Positions 51,994 to 60,236 of a DNA stretch of 64,000 bases are shown piece by piece; position 1 is the first letter of the stretch; each line of letters opens with the position of its first letter. This DNA is from Suilimivivens aceti (lineage in GTDB: Bacteria; Bacillota; Clostridia; Lachnospirales; Lachnospiraceae), in the NCBI RefSeq assembly GCF_025567405.1, contig NZ_JAOQKJ010000005.1, forward strand, positions 186,001 to 250,000, in the 5' to 3' direction. The position numbers and the translations under genes were made by a program. The notes under the pieces were generated by a model. The model did no database searches. It had not been told where the DNA came from and saw only the letters and a program-made list of their open reading frames with translations.

Positions 51994-52572
51994 ATGAAAT
52001 CGGCAAAACTTAAAAAAGTATTACTCTGTTTTGCACTGGTGCTTGTCCTTGGCGGCGGCAGTATTGCTTACTACAATGTAGCTGGCAGAACTGATGGCGC
52101 ATTAACAGATCAGGCAGCGACAAGAGACGCAGGAGTTCCCGCTGACGGAATTGTTTACATTGAACCTGAGATGGTCAGTCTTGCAGATGCCCTCACAGGG
52201 ACAGCTGATTCCCAGGCCGCAGCAAAGGCAGCCTTCGATATCGTAAATGCGAAGAGACAGGAAGCCGGACTTTCCGCACTTACATGGAACAGTGGTCTTG
52301 AGCAGGCATCCTCAGTCAGAGCTGTAGAAGCATCCCAGTCATTCTCACACACCAGACCTGATGGTTCCGACTGGTGGACCGTTAACAGCAATCTGATGTA
52401 TGGTGAGAATCTTGCCAAGGGATATGCAAGTGCAGATTCTGCAGTTACAGCATGGATGAATTCTCCTACCCATAAAGCTAATATTATGGATGCAGAGTTC
52501 ACGTCAGGTGCGATTGCTATTCATGTAAATAGCAACGGACAGTGGTTCTGGGCACAGGAATTCGGATTCTAA
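51994..52572 (+). CDS. CAP (SCP/PR1)-domain exported protein
   Basis: Secreted or membrane-anchored protein of 192 residues. A basic start and hydrophobic helix (KSAKLKKVLLCFALVLVLGG) form a signal anchor; the CAP domain covers about 80-192, with FDIVNAKRQEAGLSALTWNS, FSHTRPDGSDWWTV, GENLAKGYASADSAVTAWMN and SPTHKANIMDAEFTSGAIAI. The His and Glu residues of the CAP cavity are present. The YkwD-type group is common in sporeformers; its function is unknown. ATG 51994 follows GGGGAAGGAAG. A terminator follows. Confidence 0.88.
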   Translation: MKSAKLKKVLLCFALVLVLGGGSIAYYNVAGRTDGALTDQAATRDAGVPADGIVYIEPEMVSLADALTGTADSQAAAKAAFDIVNAKRQEAGLSALTWNSGLEQASSVRAVEASQSFSHTRPDGSDWWTVNSNLMYGENLAKGYASADSAVTAWMNSPTHKANIMDAEFTSGAIAIHVNSNGQWFWAQEFGF

Positions 52573-52585
52573 ACGTACATAAGAA

Positions 52586-52621
52586 GGGCCTCCGGAGTTA
52601 AAGCTTCGGGGGCTCTTTTTG
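52586..52621 (+). terminator. Terminator after the CAP-domain gene
   Basis: GGGCCTCCGGAG pairs with CTTCGGGGGCTC (three G-T pairs) across TTAAAG, then five T. Confidence 0.88.
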
Positions 52622-52745
52622 TGTACATAATAGACAAAAATAGGTGAAATGAAATGTAAAAAATGTAGAAAATGTAAAAATCTATTGTAACATCAGAGGA
52701 ATGATGTTAACATGAAAACAACTTAATTCGGAGTCAGAAATAATA

Positions 52746-52762
52746 AATTCGATATTCGAATT
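52746..52762. promoter_or_regulatory. 17-bp palindromic operator of the ROK-type regulator
   Basis: AATTCGATATTCGAATT is a perfect dyad (AATTCGA / TCGAATT around TAT), 23 bases before the regulator start. A half-site-like TTAATTCGG occurs at about 52722. Its position suits repression of the whole downstream locus. Confidence 0.72.
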
Positions 52763-52785
52763 AATAGACTGAAAGGTAATGAAAA

Positions 52786-53787
52786 ATGCAGAAGCGTGGA
52801 TTAAAGGATATTAAGAGACGAAACAGGCATGTGATATTACAGACTGTTCTGGATAATAAAAAACTATCCCGTGTCGAGATTGCACAGAAAACAGAGCTGG
52901 CACCCAGTACGGTATCTACTTTAGTGGCAGAAATGATAGAACAGGGGTATCTGATAGAAAGTGGAAGCCAGATCACAGCAGGGCGAAGCCGCACAGAGCT
53001 GACACTGAATCCTGATTACGGAACAATAGCAGTTCTGGAGATAAATCGTAAAGGTATTGAGCTGAGTGTCTATGATATGGCACTGCAGGTGATAGAAAGA
53101 AAGAAATTGTCGGAACAGTGCCTTACAGGAAATGAACTGTTTGATGAAATTACAAATGCGGTTGATGTCTATTATAAAAAGGAACGGCCGCTGGCAGGGA
53201 TCGGACTGCTGTTCCAGCAGGATATGAGGGAAAGTGATTTCCGTATCATGTATTCTACAGGAGCTGCAGCAGCAAGCATTACTTTGAAGGAAGCACTGGT
53301 TTCCAGATACAAGATTTTTGTGACAGAAGATTATGGAGAGGTTTATAACGTTTCCAGGGCATTGTCAGAGCAGAAAAAGGGTGAGGTGCGAAACGGCGCA
53401 CATATCAGTCTTGGTGAAAGGGTAGTCATCAATGTAACACAGGAAAACATGATTGTACCGATTCGAAGTGATTTCTTCGAAACAGCAACCAGCTTCCTGG
53501 AAGACCTTGTTCCTGAAACAGAGGGAAAGAAGACAGGTTCTGACAGAATGAAGAATCTTGTGATGATCATGCAGCTTCTGTGTATGATATTTCCGCTGAA
53601 CATTATTTTTCTGTCGGGAACAGATATTTCAGACAAAGAGGATGAGAAAACGATCCGGAGGCAGCTTGCAGAAAATCTTCCGGAAAAGCTGATCCCACAG
53701 ATCCGGTTTTTATTTCAGAAATCGACAGAGCAATGTGCAAACAGTTATGCGCAGCGTCTGAGATCAGATATTCTATTTAATCATTAA
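52786..53787 (+). CDS. ROK/NagC-type transcriptional regulator
   Basis: A 333-residue regulator with an N-terminal winged helix (NRHVILQTVLDNKKLSRVEI then QKTELAPSTVSTLVAEMIEQ) like NagC/XylR repressors. The C-terminal part follows the ROK outline (YGTIAVLEINRKGIELSVYD, LAGIGLLFQQD) but the sugar-binding and ATP motifs of ROK kinases (DxGxT, ExGH, zinc Cys cluster) are not seen, so it likely senses something other than a classical sugar. It precedes the catabolic genes by 13 bases; a palindromic operator lies upstream. Confidence 0.8.
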   Translation: MQKRGLKDIKRRNRHVILQTVLDNKKLSRVEIAQKTELAPSTVSTLVAEMIEQGYLIESGSQITAGRSRTELTLNPDYGTIAVLEINRKGIELSVYDMALQVIERKKLSEQCLTGNELFDEITNAVDVYYKKERPLAGIGLLFQQDMRESDFRIMYSTGAAAASITLKEALVSRYKIFVTEDYGEVYNVSRALSEQKKGEVRNGAHISLGERVVINVTQENMIVPIRSDFFETATSFLEDLVPETEGKKTGSDRMKNLVMIMQLLCMIFPLNIIFLSGTDISDKEDEKTIRRQLAENLPEKLIPQIRFLFQKSTEQCANSYAQRLRSDILFNH

Positions 53788-53800
53788 CAGGAGGTAGCTT

Positions 53801-54496
53801 ATGAAATTCAAGGAGCTTATTGAAGGTAACAAATTCAGTCTGGTTGTGAGTCTGCCGTCCAACAATCTGGAGCTGGCAAAAGCAGCTCTTGACGGGGGCG
53901 CACAGGCAGTCAAGGTTCACTGCAATGTATGGCATAGAGCAAGTGGTCATACCTTTGGAACCTACGCGGAGAACAGAGAGTTTCTGCAGCAGCTGATCAC
54001 ACTTTGCAAGGATGTGCCGGTTGGACTGGTTCCAGGTGGTGAAGATGCATTTATCACACCGGAGGAAAGACTGGAACTGGAAAATATGGGACTTGGATTT
54101 TTCAGCTCCTACAGTCAGCATTTACCCTGCCATATGATGGAGAGCAAGGTGCTGACGAAAATGGTAGCTATTGATTATACCTATACAGAGAATACACTGG
54201 ATGCAGTTCGGAGCTCAGGTATTGATGTGCTGGAATGTTCAGTCCAGCCTGGTGAAAACTATGGAACAGATTTAAACTATGCAGATATTTTGCGGTACAG
54301 TGATATCGTAACAAAATCCGGAAAGCCATGTCTGATTCCCACGCAGAGGAAGATCAAACCATGCGAGGTGAAGCATCTGTATGATGCGGGCTGCAAGGCA
54401 GTCATGATAGGTGCTATCGTGATGGGAAAAGAGCCTGATGCGAAACAGCTTCAGGCAGTAACATCAGCATTCAGGGAAGCTATAGATGCCCTGTAA
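53801..54496 (+). CDS. TIM-barrel protein of unknown function
   Basis: A soluble 231-residue protein with a beta/alpha-barrel pattern. LELAKAALDGGAQAVKVHCN near 25-45 and LYDAGCKAVMIGAIVMGKEP near 193-213 resemble the phosphate-binding ends of NanE/HisA-like barrels. No specific family could be named. ATG follows ACAGGAGGTAGCTT, 13 bases after the regulator, and the transporter comes 60 bases later, so it is part of the locus. It may be an aldolase, epimerase or lyase; this is inference. Confidence 0.7.
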   Translation: MKFKELIEGNKFSLVVSLPSNNLELAKAALDGGAQAVKVHCNVWHRASGHTFGTYAENREFLQQLITLCKDVPVGLVPGGEDAFITPEERLELENMGLGFFSSYSQHLPCHMMESKVLTKMVAIDYTYTENTLDAVRSSGIDVLECSVQPGENYGTDLNYADILRYSDIVTKSGKPCLIPTQRKIKPCEVKHLYDAGCKAVMIGAIVMGKEPDAKQLQAVTSAFREAIDAL

Positions 54497-54556
54497 TCGA
54501 GAAACTCAACTCGCCAATGAGTGAGTGAAAATAAAAAAGAAAAAGGAGAGATCATT

Positions 54557-55858
54557 ATGTTGCAAGGTTTCCTGATCATTCTGATTTTTGTCATCATCGC
54601 AGCACTCATGATGACGAAAAAAATTCCTACCCTTCTGGCTTTGCCTCTTATGGCAGTTATTATCTGTATTATTGCAGGTGTTCCTGCAGTCGGGGTTGAC
54701 GCAGAAGGCGTAGAGATCGGCTGGCTTCAGACAGTACTGGAAGCAGGTACCGTCCGTATGGGCAGTGCGATCATGGCAGTCATTTTCGGAGCATGGCTTG
54801 GACAGCTTATGAACAAGACCGGTGTTACTGAAAACATCATTAAAAAGAGTGCAGAGCTTGGAGGGGACAGACCTCTGGTTGTTACTCTGATCATGGTTGT
54901 TGCCTGTGCAGTCCTGTTCACTACACTGAGCGGACTGGGTTCTATCATCATGGTTGGATCTATCGTATTACCGATCCTCATTTCTGTCGGCGTTCCGGCA
55001 ATGAGTGCAGCCTGCATTTTCCTGATGGCATTTACATGTGGCCTTACCTTTAATATTGCGAACTGGAAGACATTCTCCAGTATCTTCGGACTGGAAATTG
55101 ACCAGATCAAGGGCTTCGAGGTGTACATGCTGATCGCAACAGCAATCGCAACCATTATTCTTGTCATGGTTGAGTTCAAGCGTAACGGTGTGAAGTTTGC
55201 TTTTTCTGCGCCTGTTGAAGAAAGCAAGCCGGCAAAGCAGTTAACAGGTATCAGAGGCGGGCTGGCAATGATCACACCACTGATCCCCATTGTACTTGTA
55301 GCTGCGTTTAAGGTTCCTGTATGTCCTGCATTTATGGTAGGTATTGCATGGATCCTGATCTTCACCTCAAAGAGCTTTTCAAAGGCAATGAATATGCTGG
55401 TAAAGACCTGCTATGATGGCATTACAGATGGTGGTCCGGCTATTATCCTGATGATCGGTATTGGTATTCTTTATCTGGCAGTGACACACTCTATGGTAAA
55501 GGAAGTACTGAATCCATTCCTGTTGGCAGTAGTTCCGTCTAACAAGGTTGCTTATATTATCTTCTTCTCATTACTGGCACCCTTATCACTGTACCGTGGT
55601 CCCATGAACCTGTTTGGACTTGGTTCCGGTATTGCGGCACTGGTAATCGGACTTGGAACTCTTTCTCCTTTGGCAGTTATGGGTGCATTCCTGGCAGCAG
55701 AAAGAATCCAGGGCTGTGGAGATCCTACCAATACACAGAATGTATGGACTGCTAACTTTGCAGAAGTAGATGTAAATGGTATTACCAAAAAGTTACTGCC
55801 TTACTTATGGGCAATCGCCATTGTTGGTGTTGTTGTCAGTGCAGTAAAGTATTTCTAA
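54557..55858 (+). CDS. Ion-transporter-superfamily permease (citrate/dicarboxylate/gluconate-like)
   Basis: Integral membrane protein of 433 residues with about 11-12 hydrophobic segments. The first half contains MGSAIMAVIFGAWLGQLMNK and TLSGLGSIIMVGSIVLPILI; the second half repeats the pattern with RGPMNLFGLGSGIAALVIG, typical of the inverted-repeat carriers for citrate, gluconate or C4-dicarboxylates. ATG 54557 follows AAAGGAGAG; an upstream GTG at 54521 is less likely. It should import the substrate of the locus, probably an organic acid or cyclic amide. Confidence 0.78.
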   Translation: MLQGFLIILIFVIIAALMMTKKIPTLLALPLMAVIICIIAGVPAVGVDAEGVEIGWLQTVLEAGTVRMGSAIMAVIFGAWLGQLMNKTGVTENIIKKSAELGGDRPLVVTLIMVVACAVLFTTLSGLGSIIMVGSIVLPILISVGVPAMSAACIFLMAFTCGLTFNIANWKTFSSIFGLEIDQIKGFEVYMLIATAIATIILVMVEFKRNGVKFAFSAPVEESKPAKQLTGIRGGLAMITPLIPIVLVAAFKVPVCPAFMVGIAWILIFTSKSFSKAMNMLVKTCYDGITDGGPAIILMIGIGILYLAVTHSMVKEVLNPFLLAVVPSNKVAYIIFFSLLAPLSLYRGPMNLFGLGSGIAALVIGLGTLSPLAVMGAFLAAERIQGCGDPTNTQNVWTANFAEVDVNGITKKLLPYLWAIAIVGVVVSAVKYF

Positions 55859-55897
55859 GAGAGATTTAGATAAAGAGGATCTGAGGACAAATGAGAT

Positions 55898-55922
55898 GAG
55901 GGTGTCATATTCTGGCACCCTC
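55898..55922 (+). terminator. Hairpin after the transporter gene
   Basis: GAGGGTGTCA pairs with TGGCACCCTC across TATTC. The T-run is missing, so it may limit 3' decay or reduce read-through rather than terminate fully. Confidence 0.5.
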
Positions 55923-55931
55923 TGATTGAAA

Positions 55932-55979
55932 AAAGACCTCAGCTAATGTGAATACAGGGATACATCGGTTGAGGTCTTT
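55932..55979 (+). promoter_or_regulatory. Long hairpin in the leader of the HyuA-like gene
   Basis: AAAGACCTCA (55932-55941) and TGAGGTCTTT (55970-55979) are perfect complements; ATGT and ACAT inside extend the stem. It ends 25 bases before the GGAGG of the next gene. No T-run follows. Possible attenuator or processing site that sets the ratio between transporter and enzyme genes. Confidence 0.5.
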
Positions 55980-56018
55980 AGTCAATCTACAGATTATAAA
56001 ACAGGAGGAAATTTGTGA

Positions 56019-58169
56019 ATGAAGGTCAGAATTGGTATTGATGTCGGGGGAACTTTTACAGATGCTGTTGCCATTAATAATGAGACTTATGAGCTGATCG
56101 GTTCAGTGAAAGCGCCGACAACCCATACGGCAAAGGAAGGTGTTGCTGCAGGTATTGTAGAAGTATTGCATAAGGTAATGGAGCAGTATAGCATCAAACC
56201 GGAGGACGTGACATTTATTGCACATGGAACAACGCAGGCTACCAATGCCCTGCTGGAAGGAGATGTGGCAAGGGTTGGTGTTGTTACACTGGGACAGGGT
56301 ATCCAGGGAGCAAAGAGCCGCAGTGATACTACAATAGGAAATATTGAACTGGCACCGGGGAAGTTCCTGAATTCAGAAAATAATTATGTAGATACATCCT
56401 CACAGAATGTAGACCAGGCAATCAGGACAGCGTTGGAAACATTGAAAAATCAGGGATGTACAAGTTTTGTGGCAGCAGAGGCTTTCAGTGTGGATGACCC
56501 GGCAAGAGAGAACCGGACAGTAGAATTATGTAAAGAAATGGGGCTGCCGGGAACAGCTACCAATGATATATCAAAGCTGTATGGATTAAAGATCCGGACA
56601 AGAACTGCAGTTGTAAATGCAAGTATCATGCCGAAGATGCTGGAAGCAGCAACTATGACGGATGCAAGCATCAAATCGGCAGGAATTGAAAGTCCTCTGA
56701 TGGTTATGCGCTGTGATGGCGGTGTCATGACTGTTGATGAAGTGAGGAACCGTCCGATCCTTACTATTCTGTCAGGACCGGCGGCAGGTGTTGCAGGGGC
56801 ACTTATGTATGAAAAGCTGACAGATGGACTGTTTTTCGAGGTAGGAGGAACCTCTACGGATATTTCCTGTGTCAAGGATGGAAAGGTTATGATCCGTTAT
56901 GCAGAGGTTGGCGGGCATAAAACCTATCTGAACAGTCTGGATGTACGTACCGTCGGAATCGGCGGTGGAAGTATGGTGGAGATTAAAAACGGAAAGGCCG
57001 TTGATATGGGACCAAGAAGTGCCCATATTGCAGGACTGGAATATGAGGTTTATACGCCAGCAGAAAAGATCGTGGATCCGAAGCTTGTAGCAGTACGGCC
57101 GATGGAGACAGATCCGGAGTATGCCTGCATAGAGTGCGCAAATGGGGTAAAGGTTGCACTGACGATGGCTGGAGCAGCCAATCTGGCAGGCTATGTAAGA
57201 GAAGAGGATTATGCCTTCGGTAATGTGGAAGCAGCCAGAAAGGCATGGAAGCCGTTAGCAGACAATATGGGATGCAGCGTAGAGGAAGCAGCAAGGAAAG
57301 CACTGGCTTTTGCAGCAGCGAAGAATGGTAAGGTTGCCAGAGAGCTTATGAAAGATTATGGCATGGATCCCCAGCATACCGTTTTTGTAGGTGGTGGCGG
57401 CGGTGCAGCTACGGTAGTGCCACACCTGGCGGAAACTATGGGACATAAATTCCGAATTGCACAGAATGCACCGGTTATTTCAACGATCGGTGTGGCACTT
57501 GCCATGGTTCGTGATATGGTGGAAAGAAGTGTTGCCAATCCGACCGATGCGGATATTATCAGTGTACGCCGGGAAGCAGAACAGAAAGCGATCCAGAACG
57601 GTGCAGCCCCCGGAACGGTGGAAGTCAGTGTGGAAGTAGATACACAGAAAAATATCATCAGGGCGATCGCAGTGGGTGCTACAGAGCTGCGGAGCAAGGA
57701 CAGAATGAAAAAAGAGATGTCCGAGGATGAGCGCCTTGGAGTCGTGGCAGAAAATCTGGGAGTAGGTAAGGAAAAGCTGCAGATAGAGGCCAGGAATGGC
57801 GCCATGATGGCAGTCCAGTACGATAGAATACAGAAAAAGCTTTTTGGTCTGATCAAAAAGGTAACGAAGCCGCTGCGTCTGATCGATGAGGAAGGTGTGA
57901 TCAGACTTCAGAAAAATAATGCACTGGTAAGGCAGACTACGGTAGGTGGCTGGCAGCAGGATCTGAAATGGATCTTGGAGGAGCTGACAGAATATAATGA
58001 TGGCGGTACCAATCTGCCTAACGTATATGTTGTGCTTGGCAAGAGGATTATCGATCTGTCCGGCATGCAGACAGGTGAACAGATCATAAGTCTTGGTAAT
58101 GTGGAACTGGCAGGATATGAGGATATGGAGCCGCTGATTCTGGCGGCAACCAGACGAGTGGATGCGTGA
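56019..58169 (+). CDS. Hydantoinase A/oxoprolinase family protein (ASKHA fold)
   Basis: A 716-residue HyuA-type protein, the ATP-binding half of hydantoinase, oxoprolinase and acetone carboxylase systems. It starts RIGIDVGGTFTDAVAINN, with FIAHGTTQATNALLEGDVAR near 67-87, the HyuA central region ILSGPAAGVAGALMYEKL near 248, FFEVGGTSTDIS near 275, SLDVRTVGIGGGSM near 307 and a late FVGGGGGAATVVPHLAE near 452. The C-terminal 200 residues are an extra domain. No HyuB partner lies beside it. ATG 56019 is ten bases after GGAGG. Confidence 0.85.
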   Translation: MKVRIGIDVGGTFTDAVAINNETYELIGSVKAPTTHTAKEGVAAGIVEVLHKVMEQYSIKPEDVTFIAHGTTQATNALLEGDVARVGVVTLGQGIQGAKSRSDTTIGNIELAPGKFLNSENNYVDTSSQNVDQAIRTALETLKNQGCTSFVAAEAFSVDDPARENRTVELCKEMGLPGTATNDISKLYGLKIRTRTAVVNASIMPKMLEAATMTDASIKSAGIESPLMVMRCDGGVMTVDEVRNRPILTILSGPAAGVAGALMYEKLTDGLFFEVGGTSTDISCVKDGKVMIRYAEVGGHKTYLNSLDVRTVGIGGGSMVEIKNGKAVDMGPRSAHIAGLEYEVYTPAEKIVDPKLVAVRPMETDPEYACIECANGVKVALTMAGAANLAGYVREEDYAFGNVEAARKAWKPLADNMGCSVEEAARKALAFAAAKNGKVARELMKDYGMDPQHTVFVGGGGGAATVVPHLAETMGHKFRIAQNAPVISTIGVALAMVRDMVERSVANPTDADIISVRREAEQKAIQNGAAPGTVEVSVEVDTQKNIIRAIAVGATELRSKDRMKKEMSEDERLGVVAENLGVGKEKLQIEARNGAMMAVQYDRIQKKLFGLIKKVTKPLRLIDEEGVIRLQKNNALVRQTTVGGWQQDLKWILEELTEYNDGGTNLPNVYVVLGKRIIDLSGMQTGEQIISLGNVELAGYEDMEPLILAATRRVDA

Positions 58170-58179
58170 GGAAGAATGA

Positions 58180-58764
58180 ATGGAGCAGTTTGATTTTCCT
58201 TTTCCTGGAAGAGAGCTGGCAGATCAGGAATTAACCTATGACATGTGTTATGCAAAAATACAGGAAGAGGATCGGGCAGTAATCGTAGAATCGGCGTGGC
58301 AGAAGGGCTGCAGGGCGGCAGAAAAGGTTTTTGCTGAAGAAAACGGAAATATGGATTTTGCGGAAATTGTCCTGAAAAGCGGTCTTAAGCTGGTAGAAAA
58401 GGATATAGATTATGTGGTCGGTGGACAGAGATATTTCAGTGACTATATTTCCGGGAAAAAGTGTATCAACCTGTATGTCCGTTCAGTAAAAAAGTGGGCA
58501 GAGCAGAATAAGCTGACTTATAAACAGGCTGTTAATCTGATCCTCAGCCACGAGTATTTTCATTTTCTGGAGGTTACAAAGCTTGGTCTGACCAGCAGGG
58601 AATATCAGGTGCCTATGGTCAGGTTTGGGAAAATCGTAATTGGAAAAACAGGGATTCATGCATTGTCTGAAATAGGAGCCCACGGTTTTGCGAGGACTTA
58701 TTATGATCTGTGGTATCAGCAGGAGAAAGGAAGAAGCATAGATGAAGGAGAATCTGAATTATGA
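58180..58764 (+). CDS. HEXXH protein of unknown family (possible metallohydrolase)
   Basis: A 194-residue soluble protein not assigned to any family I know. It contains ILSHEYFHFLEVTKLG (HEYFH near 124-128) and, 35 residues later, ALSEIGAHGFARTYYDL, which could supply the third zinc ligand Glu; this is the gluzincin layout. It has no signal peptide. It starts ten bases after the HyuA stop behind GAGGAAG and overlaps the oxidoreductase gene by 23 bases, so it is clearly part of the operon. Peptidase, amidase or structural role cannot be told apart. Confidence 0.72.
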   Translation: MEQFDFPFPGRELADQELTYDMCYAKIQEEDRAVIVESAWQKGCRAAEKVFAEENGNMDFAEIVLKSGLKLVEKDIDYVVGGQRYFSDYISGKKCINLYVRSVKKWAEQNKLTYKQAVNLILSHEYFHFLEVTKLGLTSREYQVPMVRFGKIVIGKTGIHALSEIGAHGFARTYYDLWYQQEKGRSIDEGESEL

Positions 58765-60106
58765 TGTTGTGATCATTGGCGGGGGACCGGCAGGTGCTGT
58801 GGCAGCTGTCGCAGCAGCGAGGCAGGGAATGAAGACACTGCTTGTGGAACAGAATGGCTATCTTGGCGGATCACTGACAGGCTGTGGGGTCGGACCTCAG
58901 ATGACATTCCATGCAGGGACAACGCAGGTTATAAAAGGCATTCCGGAAGAAATTGTGGAAAGGCTGCAGGAGCTTAGAATGTCTCAGGGGCATATGGAAG
59001 ATTTCGTCGGGTATGCCAGCAGCATTACACCCTTTGATGCAGAAGGAATGAAACTGGTACTGGAAACCATGGTGCAGGAAGCAGGGGCAGAACTGCTATA
59101 TCATACCACATACACCGGATGTACAGTAGAGGACGGAGAGATCACGGAGGTACAGCTATATGCAAAGAATGGCTTTTTCTCTGTAAAGGGAAGGGTATTT
59201 CTGGACTGCAGTGCGGATGCAGATCTGGCAACACATGCAGGGATCGGCAGTGTATATGGACGGGAAGCGGATCATCTGGCGCAGCCTATGACAATGAATA
59301 TCAAAGTAGCGAATGTAGACCGGGAAAGGGTCATGGAATTTGTAAAGAATCATCGGGATGATATGCTTTCTACGATTCCCTTTGACAGACTGGAGGAAAT
59401 TCCAAGAACGGGAATTCAGGGCGCTTATTCTCTGATAAAAGCAGCCAAAAGCAAAGGGGAGTTTCATGTGGACAGGGATATGGTACTCTGTTTTGAAACG
59501 AACAACAGAGGTGAGTTTATTCTGAATATGTCGCGTATTATCAGAAAATCAGCCATTGATCCTTTCGAACTGACAGAGGCTGAGATCGAAGGAAGAAAAC
59601 AGGCGCAGGAAATCGTAGCCTTCATGCGGAAATATATTCCGGGCTTTGAAAACTGCAGACTGGAATGCACCGGTCCGAGTATCGGGATCCGTGAGAGCCG
59701 TAAAATTGATGGCATCTACAAGCTGAAGGCAGAGGATCTGGTGGAAAATAAGATGTTTCCTGATGCCATTGCCATGGGAGGATATCCGATAGATATCCAT
59801 TCACCTGACGGAGCAACCATGAAGCACCGGTTTCTGAAGCCGGGGAGCTGGTATTCGATACCATACAGATCTCTGGTAACAGAGAAGATAAAGAATCTGA
59901 TCGTGGCCGGCAGGTGCTTAAGCGCAACCCACGAAGCCTGCGCGGCAGTGAGAGTAACACCGATCGTCATGGCAATGGGACAGGCTGCAGGTACAGCAGC
60001 CGCTCAGAGTGTCCGTGAGGGCGAGGCGGCTAACGGTCTGGATACGGAGAAGCTTCGGAAAGCCCTTAAGGAAAATGGAGCTTTTCTTCAGGATTATACA
60101 GGATAA
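58742..60106 (+). CDS. FAD-dependent oxidoreductase (FAD_oxidored type)
   Basis: Flavoprotein of 454 residues. The dinucleotide-binding motif DVVIIGGGPAGAVAAVAAAR lies near 8-27, followed by VEQNGYLGGSLTGCGVG; the later LIVAGRCLSATHEACAAVRV and PIVMAMGQAAGTAAA near 385-420 close the FAD site. Such PF12831-like enzymes are related to fumarate reductase/thiazole-type flavoproteins, and substrates are mostly unknown. Overlaps the HEXXH gene by 23 bases. It is the last gene before a strong terminator. Confidence 0.85.
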   Translation: MKENLNYDVVIIGGGPAGAVAAVAAARQGMKTLLVEQNGYLGGSLTGCGVGPQMTFHAGTTQVIKGIPEEIVERLQELRMSQGHMEDFVGYASSITPFDAEGMKLVLETMVQEAGAELLYHTTYTGCTVEDGEITEVQLYAKNGFFSVKGRVFLDCSADADLATHAGIGSVYGREADHLAQPMTMNIKVANVDRERVMEFVKNHRDDMLSTIPFDRLEEIPRTGIQGAYSLIKAAKSKGEFHVDRDMVLCFETNNRGEFILNMSRIIRKSAIDPFELTEAEIEGRKQAQEIVAFMRKYIPGFENCRLECTGPSIGIRESRKIDGIYKLKAEDLVENKMFPDAIAMGGYPIDIHSPDGATMKHRFLKPGSWYSIPYRSLVTEKIKNLIVAGRCLSATHEACAAVRVTPIVMAMGQAAGTAAAQSVREGEAANGLDTEKLRKALKENGAFLQDYTG

Positions 60107-60117
60107 AGAAGGACAGG

Positions 60118-60157
60118 AAATAAGTATTTGTCGTGTTTTGTGCAAATACTTATTTTT
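60118..60157 (+). terminator. Terminator closing the catabolic locus
   Basis: AAATAAGTATTTG (60118-60130) pairs with CAAATACTTATTT (60143-60155); T-rich sequence follows. Confidence 0.9.
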
Positions 60158-60236
60158 GTTTTGCAGGGAGGAGAAAAGTTCCACTGCAGAAACACTCCGG
60201 TTTTTGCTATAATACGGACAGGAAGAGGGAACAGCT

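Noticed and set aside
51807..51998. 63-codon frame between the GH13 and CAP genes
   Set aside because: It lacks a ribosome site and any family pattern; the region is better seen as promoter and leader of the CAP gene.
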